Source: Syntrophomonas sp. (lineage in GTDB: Bacteria > Bacillota > Syntrophomonadia > Syntrophomonadales > Syntrophomonadaceae). From it: DNA of 16,499 nucleotides. Shown piece after piece: positions 1 to 5,457 of the stretch; within the stretch, counting starts at the first letter, position 1, and the number at the start of each line of letters is the position of its first letter. The DNA is taken from contig DLUN01000043.1 of NCBI GenBank assembly GCA_003444615.1, positions 4,116-20,614 on the forward strand, given 5' to 3'. The notes below the pieces were generated by a model that was not told where the DNA came from, did not search any database, and worked only from the letters and a program-made list of their open reading frames with translations. A program made the translations under genes and the position numbers.

Positions 1-76
1 CCGGCCAGTCAAAACTAAACCCTAATGTAACCGCTAGCAGCAAGGTCAAGGCTAGGATGGTGATTACTCTGCGCAT
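1..76 (-). CDS. N-terminal fragment of an exported protein, unidentified
   Basis: Only the first 25 codons are inside the window; the gene runs off the left edge. The start ATG (74-76) has an AGGAGG ribosome binding site 5 bases upstream (81-87 on the plus strand). The peptide begins MRRVITILALTLLLAVTLG, a basic start followed by a hydrophobic stretch, which looks like a Sec signal peptide or membrane anchor. Nothing of the mature domain is visible, so no function can be given. It has a long leader, with a promoter candidate about 290 bases upstream. Confidence 0.75.
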   Translation of the reverse strand, partial: MRRVITILALTLLLAVTLGFSFDWP

Positions 77-279
77 ATTTACCTCCTGGTGATAATATTC
101 CCTATTTATTGGCTATTTAACCCAGCAGGTATCCCGGGTCTCAGAGCAAAGCATCATCCTAGGGTGGTGACAGCTTTACACCAGTAGCAGTATACATTAA
201 AGATAGGAGTCTTTAGAAGAAAGCGGTGGTGAAGTGGAGCCTATACCTGACAATCGATCGTGGAATAAAACTCAAATAT

Positions 280-327
280 TAACGGAAGGTTTCTCAGCCA
301 CCGGTAACAGCGGCTAACCTTCCGTTA
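280..327 (-). repeat. Long hairpin in the leader of the gene at 1-76
   Basis: A perfect 10-base inverted repeat, TAACGGAAGG (280-289) with CCTTCCGTTA (318-327), encloses a second pairing AGCC (296-299) with GGCT (312-315). On the minus strand it is followed by an AT-rich tract (ATATTTGAGTTTTATT), so it could act as an attenuator. The tract is not a clean run of T, so termination is unproven. Confidence 0.5.
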
Positions 328-362
328 AGGAGGGAGAGTTGTAAGCCCTGGAAAGAGATATA

Positions 363-391
363 ATCAAAAGTACTGAGTTGATTATTGTCAA
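363..391 (-). promoter_or_regulatory. Promoter candidate with an inverted repeat over the spacer
   Basis: On the minus strand TTGACA (complement of 386-391) is followed after 17 bases by TTTGAT (363-368), a perfect -35 with a moderate -10. The inverted repeat ATAATCAA (360-367) and TTGATTAT (378-385), arms 8 bases and gap 10, covers the spacer and the -10. A repressor bound there would block the promoter. The regulator is unknown. Confidence 0.45.
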
Positions 392-461
392 GGGTTTATT
401 ATGGGGTATGAGAAGGCTGTCCTCCAGTAGGCTGGGCTTTTTCCGCTGCCGAAGTGGATCT

Positions 462-503
462 AAAAAAATGCCCTTCCTAGCATAAACAGAAAGGGCATTT
501 TTT
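462..503 (-). terminator. Bidirectional rho-independent terminator
   Basis: The stem ATGCCCTT (468-475) with AAGGGCAT (491-498) is flanked by a run of A on the left and T on the right, so it can end transcription in both directions. Its evident client is the DUF47 gene, whose stop codon is at 506-508. Confidence 0.88.
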
Positions 504-505
504 GT

Positions 506-1135
506 TTATGAGTATTTAACACAGATGTTACTAATCAGTTCGCCCACATCTTGAACATGATCTTGAGCCATCTCAATATGCTCATATACTTCCCGCCACT
601 TGATAATAGACATGGGATCATTTTCGTGGTGCTCAAATAAGTAGGCTACTCCATTACGATATAATAAATCCTGCTTTCTTTCCAGCTGGCTTATTTCCTG
701 GCAACACTTTAAAATCTGTTTTTTATTCTGCTCAATTCGATCCAGGAGATGAAAAGCCTGTTCCTGAAGCTGGAGAGCTTCGTATAACACCTCAACCATT
801 TCTTTTACTCGATCATCGGGCTCCCCGGCTTTATATAATATCATACGATCAATAATACCGGTTATATAATCCAGAGTGGTTGACAGCTTCTGGACTAGTT
901 GAAAAGCATCCTCTCGATCAAAGGGGAGTATAAAAGTGGTGTTCAAGCGGCGTACTAGTTCCTGAATAATCCGGTCACCTTCGTGTTCCATAGCTGTCAG
1001 CTTGGCCATTTTAACATCCAGATCCGAATAATCGTATACTACGTTACGCAGAATCTCTCCGCCCCGAATTACCATACGGGCACTTTCATTGAAAAGCGCA
1101 AAAAGTTCTTGGTCTTTCCTACCAAACAGCCGCAT
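506..1135 (-). CDS. DUF47 family PhoU-like protein (phosphate transport accessory)
   Basis: The 209-residue product is all-helical and hydrophilic and matches DUF47/PhoU_div proteins (YkaA type): an N-terminal LFGRKDQELFALFNES segment, a central MEHEGDRIIQELVRRLNTTF motif and an FDREDAFQLVQKL segment. In other bacteria these proteins usually sit beside and modulate a low-affinity PiT phosphate permease. No permease gene is visible here: the next gene downstream (1-76) starts with an isolated signal peptide, and a terminator separates them. The ATG has an AGGGGGG binding site 6 bases upstream, and the gene has its own good promoter, so it appears to be transcribed alone. Family assignment is firm; the role in phosphate handling is inferred from the family. 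Confidence 0.9.
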   Translation of the reverse strand: MRLFGRKDQELFALFNESARMVIRGGEILRNVVYDYSDLDVKMAKLTAMEHEGDRIIQELVRRLNTTFILPFDREDAFQLVQKLSTTLDYITGIIDRMILYKAGEPDDRVKEMVEVLYEALQLQEQAFHLLDRIEQNKKQILKCCQEISQLERKQDLLYRNGVAYLFEHHENDPMSIIKWREVYEHIEMAQDHVQDVGELISNICVKYS

Positions 1136-1175
1136 CTACGTCCCCCCCTTACCCAGCTGTTGCCTTTAAATAACC

Positions 1176-1204
1176 ATAATAAACCATTTGCCGCCCTATG
1201 ACAA
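1176..1204 (-). promoter_or_regulatory. Sigma-A-type promoter of the DUF47 gene
   Basis: On the minus strand TTGTCA (complement of 1199-1204) and TATTAT (1176-1181) are separated by 17 bases, each one mismatch from consensus. The promoter lies about 40 bases upstream of the DUF47 start, just past the end of the radical SAM gene. Confidence 0.6.
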
Positions 1205-1211
1205 CTTATTT

Positions 1212-2090
1212 TTATAAAGCTCGCAAATAGTCGGGACGTAAATATCTACGGTCATTCTTGGCAATGATGTCGTTGATGAGATCAAGTATGGCTTGTTTGT
1301 CATCAGGTAACCGTCCCTTGATGGGTAGATAGTTAGACGCGTGATTACTTCGGAACTCGCTGCCTTCAACTTCCAAATTTTCAATCATGATCCGCATTTC
1401 ATCTAGAATTTCAAAAGGTCCAGGCAGTTCAAATTCTCCACGCTCCATACGGCGAAACAGTTCCGTTCTCGGCACAACCATCAATGTCAGTGCCCCAATA
1501 TACTCCGGATTCATATCATTTAAAATCTTAGCTGTGTTTTTAGCGTGTTCCACCGCTTTGGGTGTTCGTCCTGCCAGCCCCAGCAAAACGGTAACTGACA
1601 GCTGGATACCAGCCTGCCGCAAGCGTAGGCCTGCTTCTACCATTTCATCATAAGTGACACCTTTACGTATATCCTTCAGCAGTTCTTCATCACCGGTCTC
1701 TACACCCAGATAAGCAATTGTCAGTCCGGCAGCTTTAAGGGCAGTCAGCTCAGACATATCTTTTTTCAGCACCACATCTGGACTGGCATAGACTCCAACA
1801 TGCCTCAGACTAGGGAAGGACTGGTACAGCATCTCCAAAATTTCCAGCAATTCACTGGTTTCCATAGCTATGGCATCACCGTCAGCTAGGAACACTTTTT
1901 CTACATCACCATAATATAGCTTGGCCATACGTATGTCCGCTTTGATTTCCTCCAGTGAACGAACCCGGTATTTCTTATCCTTATACATAGCACAAAAGGT
2001 ACAGCGGTTATGGGTACATCCTATTGTGCACTGCAAAATATAACTTCTGGCTTCACTGGGCGGCCTAAAAATATTACCTTCGTAGCGCAT
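1212..2090 (-). CDS. Radical SAM protein of unknown substrate
   Basis: The 292-residue product has an iron-sulfur signature near the N terminus. C25, C30 and C33 lie in GCTHNRCTFC, a CX4CX2C spacing preceded by a further Cys at 21. This differs from the classic CX3CX2C but fits the group of stand-alone radical SAM proteins with a C-[ST]-H-N-x-C-x-F-C motif. A radical SAM barrel follows, with FLADGDA (beta-strand 2), YLGVETGDE and VTVLLGLAG. It has no cobalamin-binding or extra C-terminal domain. The start was set at the second in-frame ATG (2088-2090), because AGGAGG is 6 bases upstream of it and directly abuts the earlier ATG. The substrate cannot be read from the sequence, and the divergent spore gene gives no clear hint. 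Confidence 0.85.
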   Translation of the reverse strand: MRYEGNIFRPPSEARSYILQCTIGCTHNRCTFCAMYKDKKYRVRSLEEIKADIRMAKLYYGDVEKVFLADGDAIAMETSELLEILEMLYQSFPSLRHVGVYASPDVVLKKDMSELTALKAAGLTIAYLGVETGDEELLKDIRKGVTYDEMVEAGLRLRQAGIQLSVTVLLGLAGRTPKAVEHAKNTAKILNDMNPEYIGALTLMVVPRTELFRRMERGEFELPGPFEILDEMRIMIENLEVEGSEFRSNHASNYLPIKGRLPDDKQAILDLINDIIAKNDRRYLRPDYLRAL

Positions 2091-2237
2091 TTGCATCCTC
2101 CTTTATATACATAGTTTAATACAAATTAATCATTTTAGTGAAACTGTTTACAAATTATCGAATTACATCAAGCCATAATTTTAGCCTTTGTAAGCAACAA
2201 TAATAACTGAGTACGAGTCTATTAGAGGAGGTTCATA

Positions 2238-2426
2238 ATGGCAAGAAGACGCGGCATTATGTCTGAGCAATTAAAGTATGAAATTGCTCGAGAACTCGGT
2301 GTTGACCAAATTGTAGCCACCGAAGGATGGGGCGGAGTAAGCTCAAAAAACTGTGGTATGATGGTTAACAAAGCTATCGAGATTGCCGAAAGAAGCCTTG
2401 CTCAGCAAAATGGTCAAATAAGATAA
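2238..2426 (+). CDS. Alpha/beta-type small acid-soluble spore protein
   Basis: The 62-residue product has the family's two blocks: LKYEIARELGV, which holds the Glu-Ile site cut by the germination protease, and GWGGVSSKNCGMMVNKAI, a variant of the DNA-binding second block, followed by EIAERSL. Such proteins coat and protect DNA in the dormant spore and are degraded at germination. The ATG has a strong AGAGGAGG site about 6 bases upstream. A terminator follows directly. Expression is expected in the forespore under sigma-G, but I could not identify a convincing sigma-G promoter in 2097-2237. The gene is direct evidence that the host forms endospores. It carries a Cys where many family members have Gly, a variation I believe is common in clostridial members. 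Confidence 0.92.
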   Translation: MARRRGIMSEQLKYEIARELGVDQIVATEGWGGVSSKNCGMMVNKAIEIAERSLAQQNGQIR

Positions 2427-2437
2427 CTCGTACTCTT

Positions 2438-2461
2438 TGGGGGGATTATTCCCCCATTTTT
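2438..2461 (+). terminator. Terminator after the spore protein gene
   Basis: TGGGGG (2438-2443) pairs with CCCCCA (2451-2456) across a 7-base loop and is followed by five T. The selenoprotein gene begins only 26 bases later, so that gene is either fed by readthrough or has a promoter I cannot see. Confidence 0.85.
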
Positions 2462-2486
2462 CCTACAATAAGAGGAGGTGACAAAA

Positions 2487-2681
2487 CTGGTTGAAGCTAA
2501 TACCCCCTTGATAGAAGTTTTGGCCATTCCCGGAGCCGAACAGGTTTTCCGGAAGTATGGAATAGCCTGTATGGGCTGAGCGGGTGTAAGGTTTGAAACC
2601 ATCGAGCAGGGTGCTCGAGCTCATGGTGTTCCTGTCGAAAAAATATTGAATGATTTACGCCAACTAGAGAACAAAAATTAA
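2487..2681 (+). CDS. DUF1858-type redox selenoprotein (Sec at the in-frame TGA, 2577-2579)
   Basis: Reading through the TGA gives a 64-residue protein that is a full-length DUF1858 domain (hybrid-cluster-protein-associated redox disulfide domain). It runs from TPLIEVLAIPGAEQVFRKYG through the motif IACMG-Sec-AGVRFETIEQGA to HGVPVEKILNDLRQLE, then TAA. In ordinary members the motif is C-x-G-C; here Cys28 is kept and the second Cys, residue 31, is replaced by TGA. That is the usual position for selenocysteine in a redox CxxU pair. Homology continues unbroken and in frame after the TGA, and a SECIS-like hairpin follows. The start is probably CTG at 2487, 8 bases after AGGAGG (2473-2478); an in-frame GTG at 2478 overlaps the binding site and is less likely, and no ATG exists. 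Standard gene callers would miss or split it. The partner protein is unknown; a thiol/selenol redox role is inferred. Confidence 0.85.
2598..2627 (+). promoter_or_regulatory. Bacterial SECIS-like hairpin inside the selenoprotein gene
   Basis: Downstream of the TGA an upper stem CGAGCA (2603-2608) pairs with TGCTCG (2612-2617) around a GGG loop. A lower stem ACCAT (2598-2602) pairs with ATGGT (2623-2627), with a 5-base bulge on the 3' side. The loop lies 29 bases after the TGA, within the window known for bacterial SECIS elements, and it starts with the expected G residues. SelB binding is inferred. Confidence 0.7.
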
Positions 2682-2690
2682 ATTACCTTT

Positions 2691-2737
2691 AAGTTGACCA
2701 ATGTCTTACCCACAGCGATAGACATCGGTCAACTTTT
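2691..2737 (+). terminator. Terminator between the convergent selenoprotein and cadA genes
   Basis: AAGTTGACC (2691-2699) pairs with GGTCAACTT (2727-2735), and inside it ATGTCT (2701-2706) pairs with AGACAT (2720-2725). A T run follows on the plus strand; the minus-strand side lacks one, so it works best for the selenoprotein transcript. Confidence 0.8.
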
Positions 2738-2741
2738 GTCA

Positions 2742-4925
2742 TTACACGCTTTTGGCATTAATGGTTCTCATAGCATTCATAACGGCTATTAGAGCTACGC
2801 CTGTGTCAGCAAAAACTGCTGACCACATGGTGGCCATTCCCAAAGCGCCCAAGCTCAAAAAGATGATCTTTATTCCTAAAGCCAATACGATGTTTTGATA
2901 TACAATATGCCGGGTTTTTCTAGCAATTTTTATAGCCATGGCTACTTGCGAAGGTGCGTCATTCATAATTACAATATCAGCCGCCTCTATAGCGGCGTCA
3001 GACCCTAGTCCTCCCATGGCCACTCCAATATCGGCTCTGGCTAGTACCGGTGCATCGTTTATGCCATCCCCTACATAAAGCACCTTGCCTTTTTCAGATT
3101 TCTCTCTTTCCAGTAGTTCCAATCTATGAACTTTGTCCCCTGGCAGTAACTCAGCATATATTTGGTCCAAACCCAACTGGGTTCCGATTCTCTTCCCTAC
3201 CAACGCTCTGTCTCCGGTGAGCATAACAGTTTGCTTCACTCCCAGAGCTTTAAGCTCGGTAACTGCCTGGGCTGCGTCTTCTTTTACTTCATCAGCGATG
3301 ACAATACAACCAGCATATTGCCCATCAACAGCCACATGCACTGCCGTTCCTACAGTATCAACGTTCTGGTATTCTATACTATGGCTAGTCATTAGCCGGT
3401 CATTACCTACCAAAATAACTAGACCTTGCATGGCAATTTTAATTCCCTGACCAGCTATCTCTTCATATTCTTCAATTAGGTTTTTATCTATATGGTTTGC
3501 ATAAGCATTTATTATCGACCTGGCAATGGGATGGCTGGAATAGCTTTCCGCGCATGCTGCATATTCCAGCAAATTATGCTGTGTATAGCCTGGACTAGGA
3601 TTGATCTCGGCAACATTAAATACCCCTTTGGTTAAAGTTCCTGTTTTATCAAATACCACTGTTTCTACAAAGTTCAAGGCTTCCAGGTAATTGCCACCCT
3701 TTACCAATATGCCTTTTTTAGATGCTCCGCCGATCCCTCCAAAAAAGCCCAACGGTATTGATATGACCAGAGCACAGGGACAGGATATAACCAGGAAAAC
3801 CAGTGCCCGGTATATCCAGTCAGAAAAAGTTGCACCCGGAATAATCAATGGGGGTATGATGGCCAAGGCCAGCGCTCCAAATACTACTATCGGTGTGTAA
3901 TAGCGGGCAAATTTGGTCATAAAGTTTTCCGTAGGGGCTTTGCGACTGCTGGCGTTTTCTACCATATCCATAATTTTAGCCACGGTAGATTCGCCAAAGT
4001 TCTTCGTTACCTGAACAGTCAGTACTCCGTTCATATTGATAAAGCCGCTGAGAGCTTCTTGTCCCACTTCCAAATGGCGTGGCAGCGACTCACCTGTAAG
4101 GGCTGAAGTATCCACCATCGAAGAGCCTTGTACAACTATACCATCTAGAGGTACTTTTTCACCGGGTTTGATAATGATCACGTCACCGATGTTAACCTTT
4201 TCCGGTGATACTTTTTGGAGTTGTTCGCCCAGTTTTAAGTTGGCATAGTCAGGCCGAATATCCATTAAAGAGCTGATGGATTTACGAGAATTCTCTACCG
4301 CCCGGTCTTGTAACATTTCCCCTACTAAATAAAACAGCATTACAGCTACCCCTTCAGGATATTCCCCTATCAAAAAGGCTCCTATGGTAGCCACACTCAT
4401 AAGAAAGTATTCACTGAATACCTGTCCCTGAGCAATCCCTTTAACAGCTCGTATAATAACACTTCCGCCCACTATGAGATAACTTAGTAAGAATAGAACA
4501 AGTTCTACCCAATGAGAAAAGTTGAAAATTAACCCCACAGCAAATAGTGTTCCACCCATTAGGAGCTGACCAATTTGCCTTTTCAAATTGACTTCACTGC
4601 GGTATCCATGTGCATTACCTTGTTCTTTACTATCTTCTTGCACCACTCTTACCCCAGGTTCAATCCGTTTGACTATTTTTTCTATCTTGGCAATTATTCC
4701 AGGAGTATTTATAGCCTCTTCGGTTTCCAGAGCCAGCTTTCGAGAAAAGAAATCTACTGAGGCCTTGCTAACTCCCGGTAAATTATTGACTTCTATTTCT
4801 ATCTGGGCAGCACAATTAACACAGCTCAAGCCTTCCAAGAGCAACAATTGTTTACCGTTTTGGTGTTGATCATTTGAACCCAAGGAAGTGTCCCAGTCAG
4901 CTAAAATCAACTCTCTGTTACTCAT
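2742..4925 (-). CDS. cadA: P1B-type heavy-metal-exporting ATPase (CadA/ZntA family)
   Basis: The 727-residue membrane pump contains, in order, an N-terminal metal-binding domain with C35-V-N-C38, paired membrane helices, the TGES actuator motif (277-280), the ion-pathway motif CPC (382-384), the phosphorylation site DKTGT (426-430), the SSHPIAR motif and the GDGINDAP hinge. The SCPCALVISIPLGFF segment and the ArsR partner indicate export of Cd(II), Zn(II) or Pb(II) rather than copper. ATP hydrolysis drives metal out of the cytoplasm. The start is the ATG at 4923-4925, which has GGAGGA 6 bases upstream and lies 2 bases after the repressor's stop codon. An upstream alternative (4949) would overlap that gene and has no binding site. 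Metal specificity is inferred from family and context. Confidence 0.95.
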   Translation of the reverse strand: MSNRELILADWDTSLGSNDQHQNGKQLLLLEGLSCVNCAAQIEIEVNNLPGVSKASVDFFSRKLALETEEAINTPGIIAKIEKIVKRIEPGVRVVQEDSKEQGNAHGYRSEVNLKRQIGQLLMGGTLFAVGLIFNFSHWVELVLFLLSYLIVGGSVIIRAVKGIAQGQVFSEYFLMSVATIGAFLIGEYPEGVAVMLFYLVGEMLQDRAVENSRKSISSLMDIRPDYANLKLGEQLQKVSPEKVNIGDVIIIKPGEKVPLDGIVVQGSSMVDTSALTGESLPRHLEVGQEALSGFINMNGVLTVQVTKNFGESTVAKIMDMVENASSRKAPTENFMTKFARYYTPIVVFGALALAIIPPLIIPGATFSDWIYRALVFLVISCPCALVISIPLGFFGGIGGASKKGILVKGGNYLEALNFVETVVFDKTGTLTKGVFNVAEINPSPGYTQHNLLEYAACAESYSSHPIARSIINAYANHIDKNLIEEYEEIAGQGIKIAMQGLVILVGNDRLMTSHSIEYQNVDTVGTAVHVAVDGQYAGCIVIADEVKEDAAQAVTELKALGVKQTVMLTGDRALVGKRIGTQLGLDQIYAELLPGDKVHRLELLEREKSEKGKVLYVGDGINDAPVLARADIGVAMGGLGSDAAIEAADIVIMNDAPSQVAMAIKIARKTRHIVYQNIVLALGIKIIFLSLGALGMATMWSAVFADTGVALIAVMNAMRTINAKSV

Positions 4926-4927
4926 AA

Positions 4928-5296
4928 TTATTCCTCCATTATATGGCATAATCCCATCTCGAATATTTGCCTGACGTGTTCATCATCAAGAGAGTAATAA
5001 ACTATTTTTCCTTCGCGGCGGTTTTTAACCAGTTTTGCCTGCTTCAAGACTCGCAGTTGATGTGAAATTGCCGATTGGGTCATGTTAAGAAGATAAGCAA
5101 TATCACACACACACATTTCTTCTTTATCTAAAGCCCATAGAATTTTAACTCTAGTGGAATCCCCAAAAACCTTAAATAATTCGGCTAGATCATACAGGGT
5201 TTCTTCCGGAGGCATTTGGGGCAGGACCTGGTTAACAATATCCTCATGAATTACCTGACAATCGCACCTATCCAGCTCTTGAGCCTTTCTAGTCAT
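4928..5296 (-). CDS. cadC: ArsR/SmtB-family metal-sensing repressor (CadC-like)
   Basis: The 122-residue protein has the winged-helix fold of ArsR regulators: LAELFKVFGDSTRVKILWAL, the ELCVCD-like segment MCVCDIA, the recognition helix MTQSAISHQLRVLKQ and a beta-wing with GKIVYYSL. Two metal sites can be made out. An alpha3N site uses Cys11, Cys13, Cys62 and Cys64. An alpha5 site uses Asp105, His107, His118 and Glu121 with the DxHx10H spacing. This combination is typical of Cd/Pb/Zn sensors such as CadC. Without metal it should bind the operator at 5328-5347 and repress itself and the ATPase; metal releases it. Its last codons (ATG GAG GAA) supply the ribosome binding site of cadA, so translation is coupled. 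Confidence 0.93.
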   Translation of the reverse strand: MTRKAQELDRCDCQVIHEDIVNQVLPQMPPEETLYDLAELFKVFGDSTRVKILWALDKEEMCVCDIAYLLNMTQSAISHQLRVLKQAKLVKNRREGKIVYYSLDDEHVRQIFEMGLCHIMEE

Positions 5297-5327
5297 GGCT
5301 ATTTAATCCTTTCAGTTACAATTGATC

Positions 5328-5347
5328 ATATGAGCAATCTTTCATAT
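5328..5347 (-). promoter_or_regulatory. ArsR/SmtB-type operator of the metal-efflux operon
   Basis: The inverted repeat ATATGA (5328-5333) and TCATAT (5342-5347) with an 8-base gap matches the core of the 12-2-12 operators bound by SmtB/CadC repressors. It lies over the expected transcription start of the promoter at 5356-5384, the right place for repression by the adjacent gene product. Confidence 0.8.
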
Positions 5348-5355
5348 TTAAGTCC

Positions 5356-5384
5356 ATTTTAATATGGTATGCATAACAAGTCAA
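5356..5384 (-). promoter_or_regulatory. Promoter of the cadC-cadA operon
   Basis: On the minus strand TTGACT (5379-5384) and TAAAAT (5356-5361) are 17 bases apart, each one mismatch from the sigma-A consensus. Transcription would start near 5349, at the edge of the operator. Confidence 0.8.
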
Positions 5385-5389
5385 CCAAC

Positions 5390-5425
5390 AAAAACCCCCT
5401 GCTCAATCGGCTGATAAGCAGGGGG
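5390..5425 (-). terminator. Terminator of the aminomutase gene
   Basis: On the minus strand CCCCCTGCT (5417-5425) pairs with AGCAGGGGG (5395-5403) and is followed by TTTTTG. It separates the aminomutase from the promoter of the metal-efflux operon. Confidence 0.92.
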
Positions 5426-5457
5426 AAACTAAGAAACATAGTTTTTATAATACTTAT

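Larger units (their letters stand above)
77..461 (-). other. Gene-free stretch: long untyped leader of the gene at 1-76
   Basis: I find no convincing coding region on either strand. Read on the minus strand it holds, in order, a promoter candidate (363-391) overlapped by an inverted repeat (360-385), a long hairpin (280-327), about 200 bases with short complementary segments, and the ribosome binding site of the gene at 1-76. The distance of roughly 280 bases from the probable transcript start to the ATG is long enough for a structured regulatory leader. I could not match it to a riboswitch class. Confidence 0.4.

Noticed and set aside
90..175. Thiamine pyrophosphate riboswitch in the leader of the gene at 1-76
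   Set aside because: The minus strand shows CTGAGA and a segment loosely like the second conserved box, but spacing and several conserved bases do not fit, and no thiamine gene is visible.
330..503. A small plus-strand RNA (such as 6S RNA) ending at the terminator at 462-503
   Set aside because: The terminator is well explained by the minus-strand DUF47 gene, and no plus-strand promoter or known RNA signature was found.
2097..2237. Sigma-G promoter for the spore protein gene
   Set aside because: Only fragments of the expected hexamers occur, and not at the right spacing, so I did not annotate it although one is expected.
2487..2576. The segment before the TGA as a short stand-alone ORF, or the whole locus as a nonsense-mutated pseudogene
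   Set aside because: The homology runs unbroken across the TGA, the TGA replaces a redox Cys, and a SECIS-like hairpin follows. Decay would not be expected to leave exactly this pattern.
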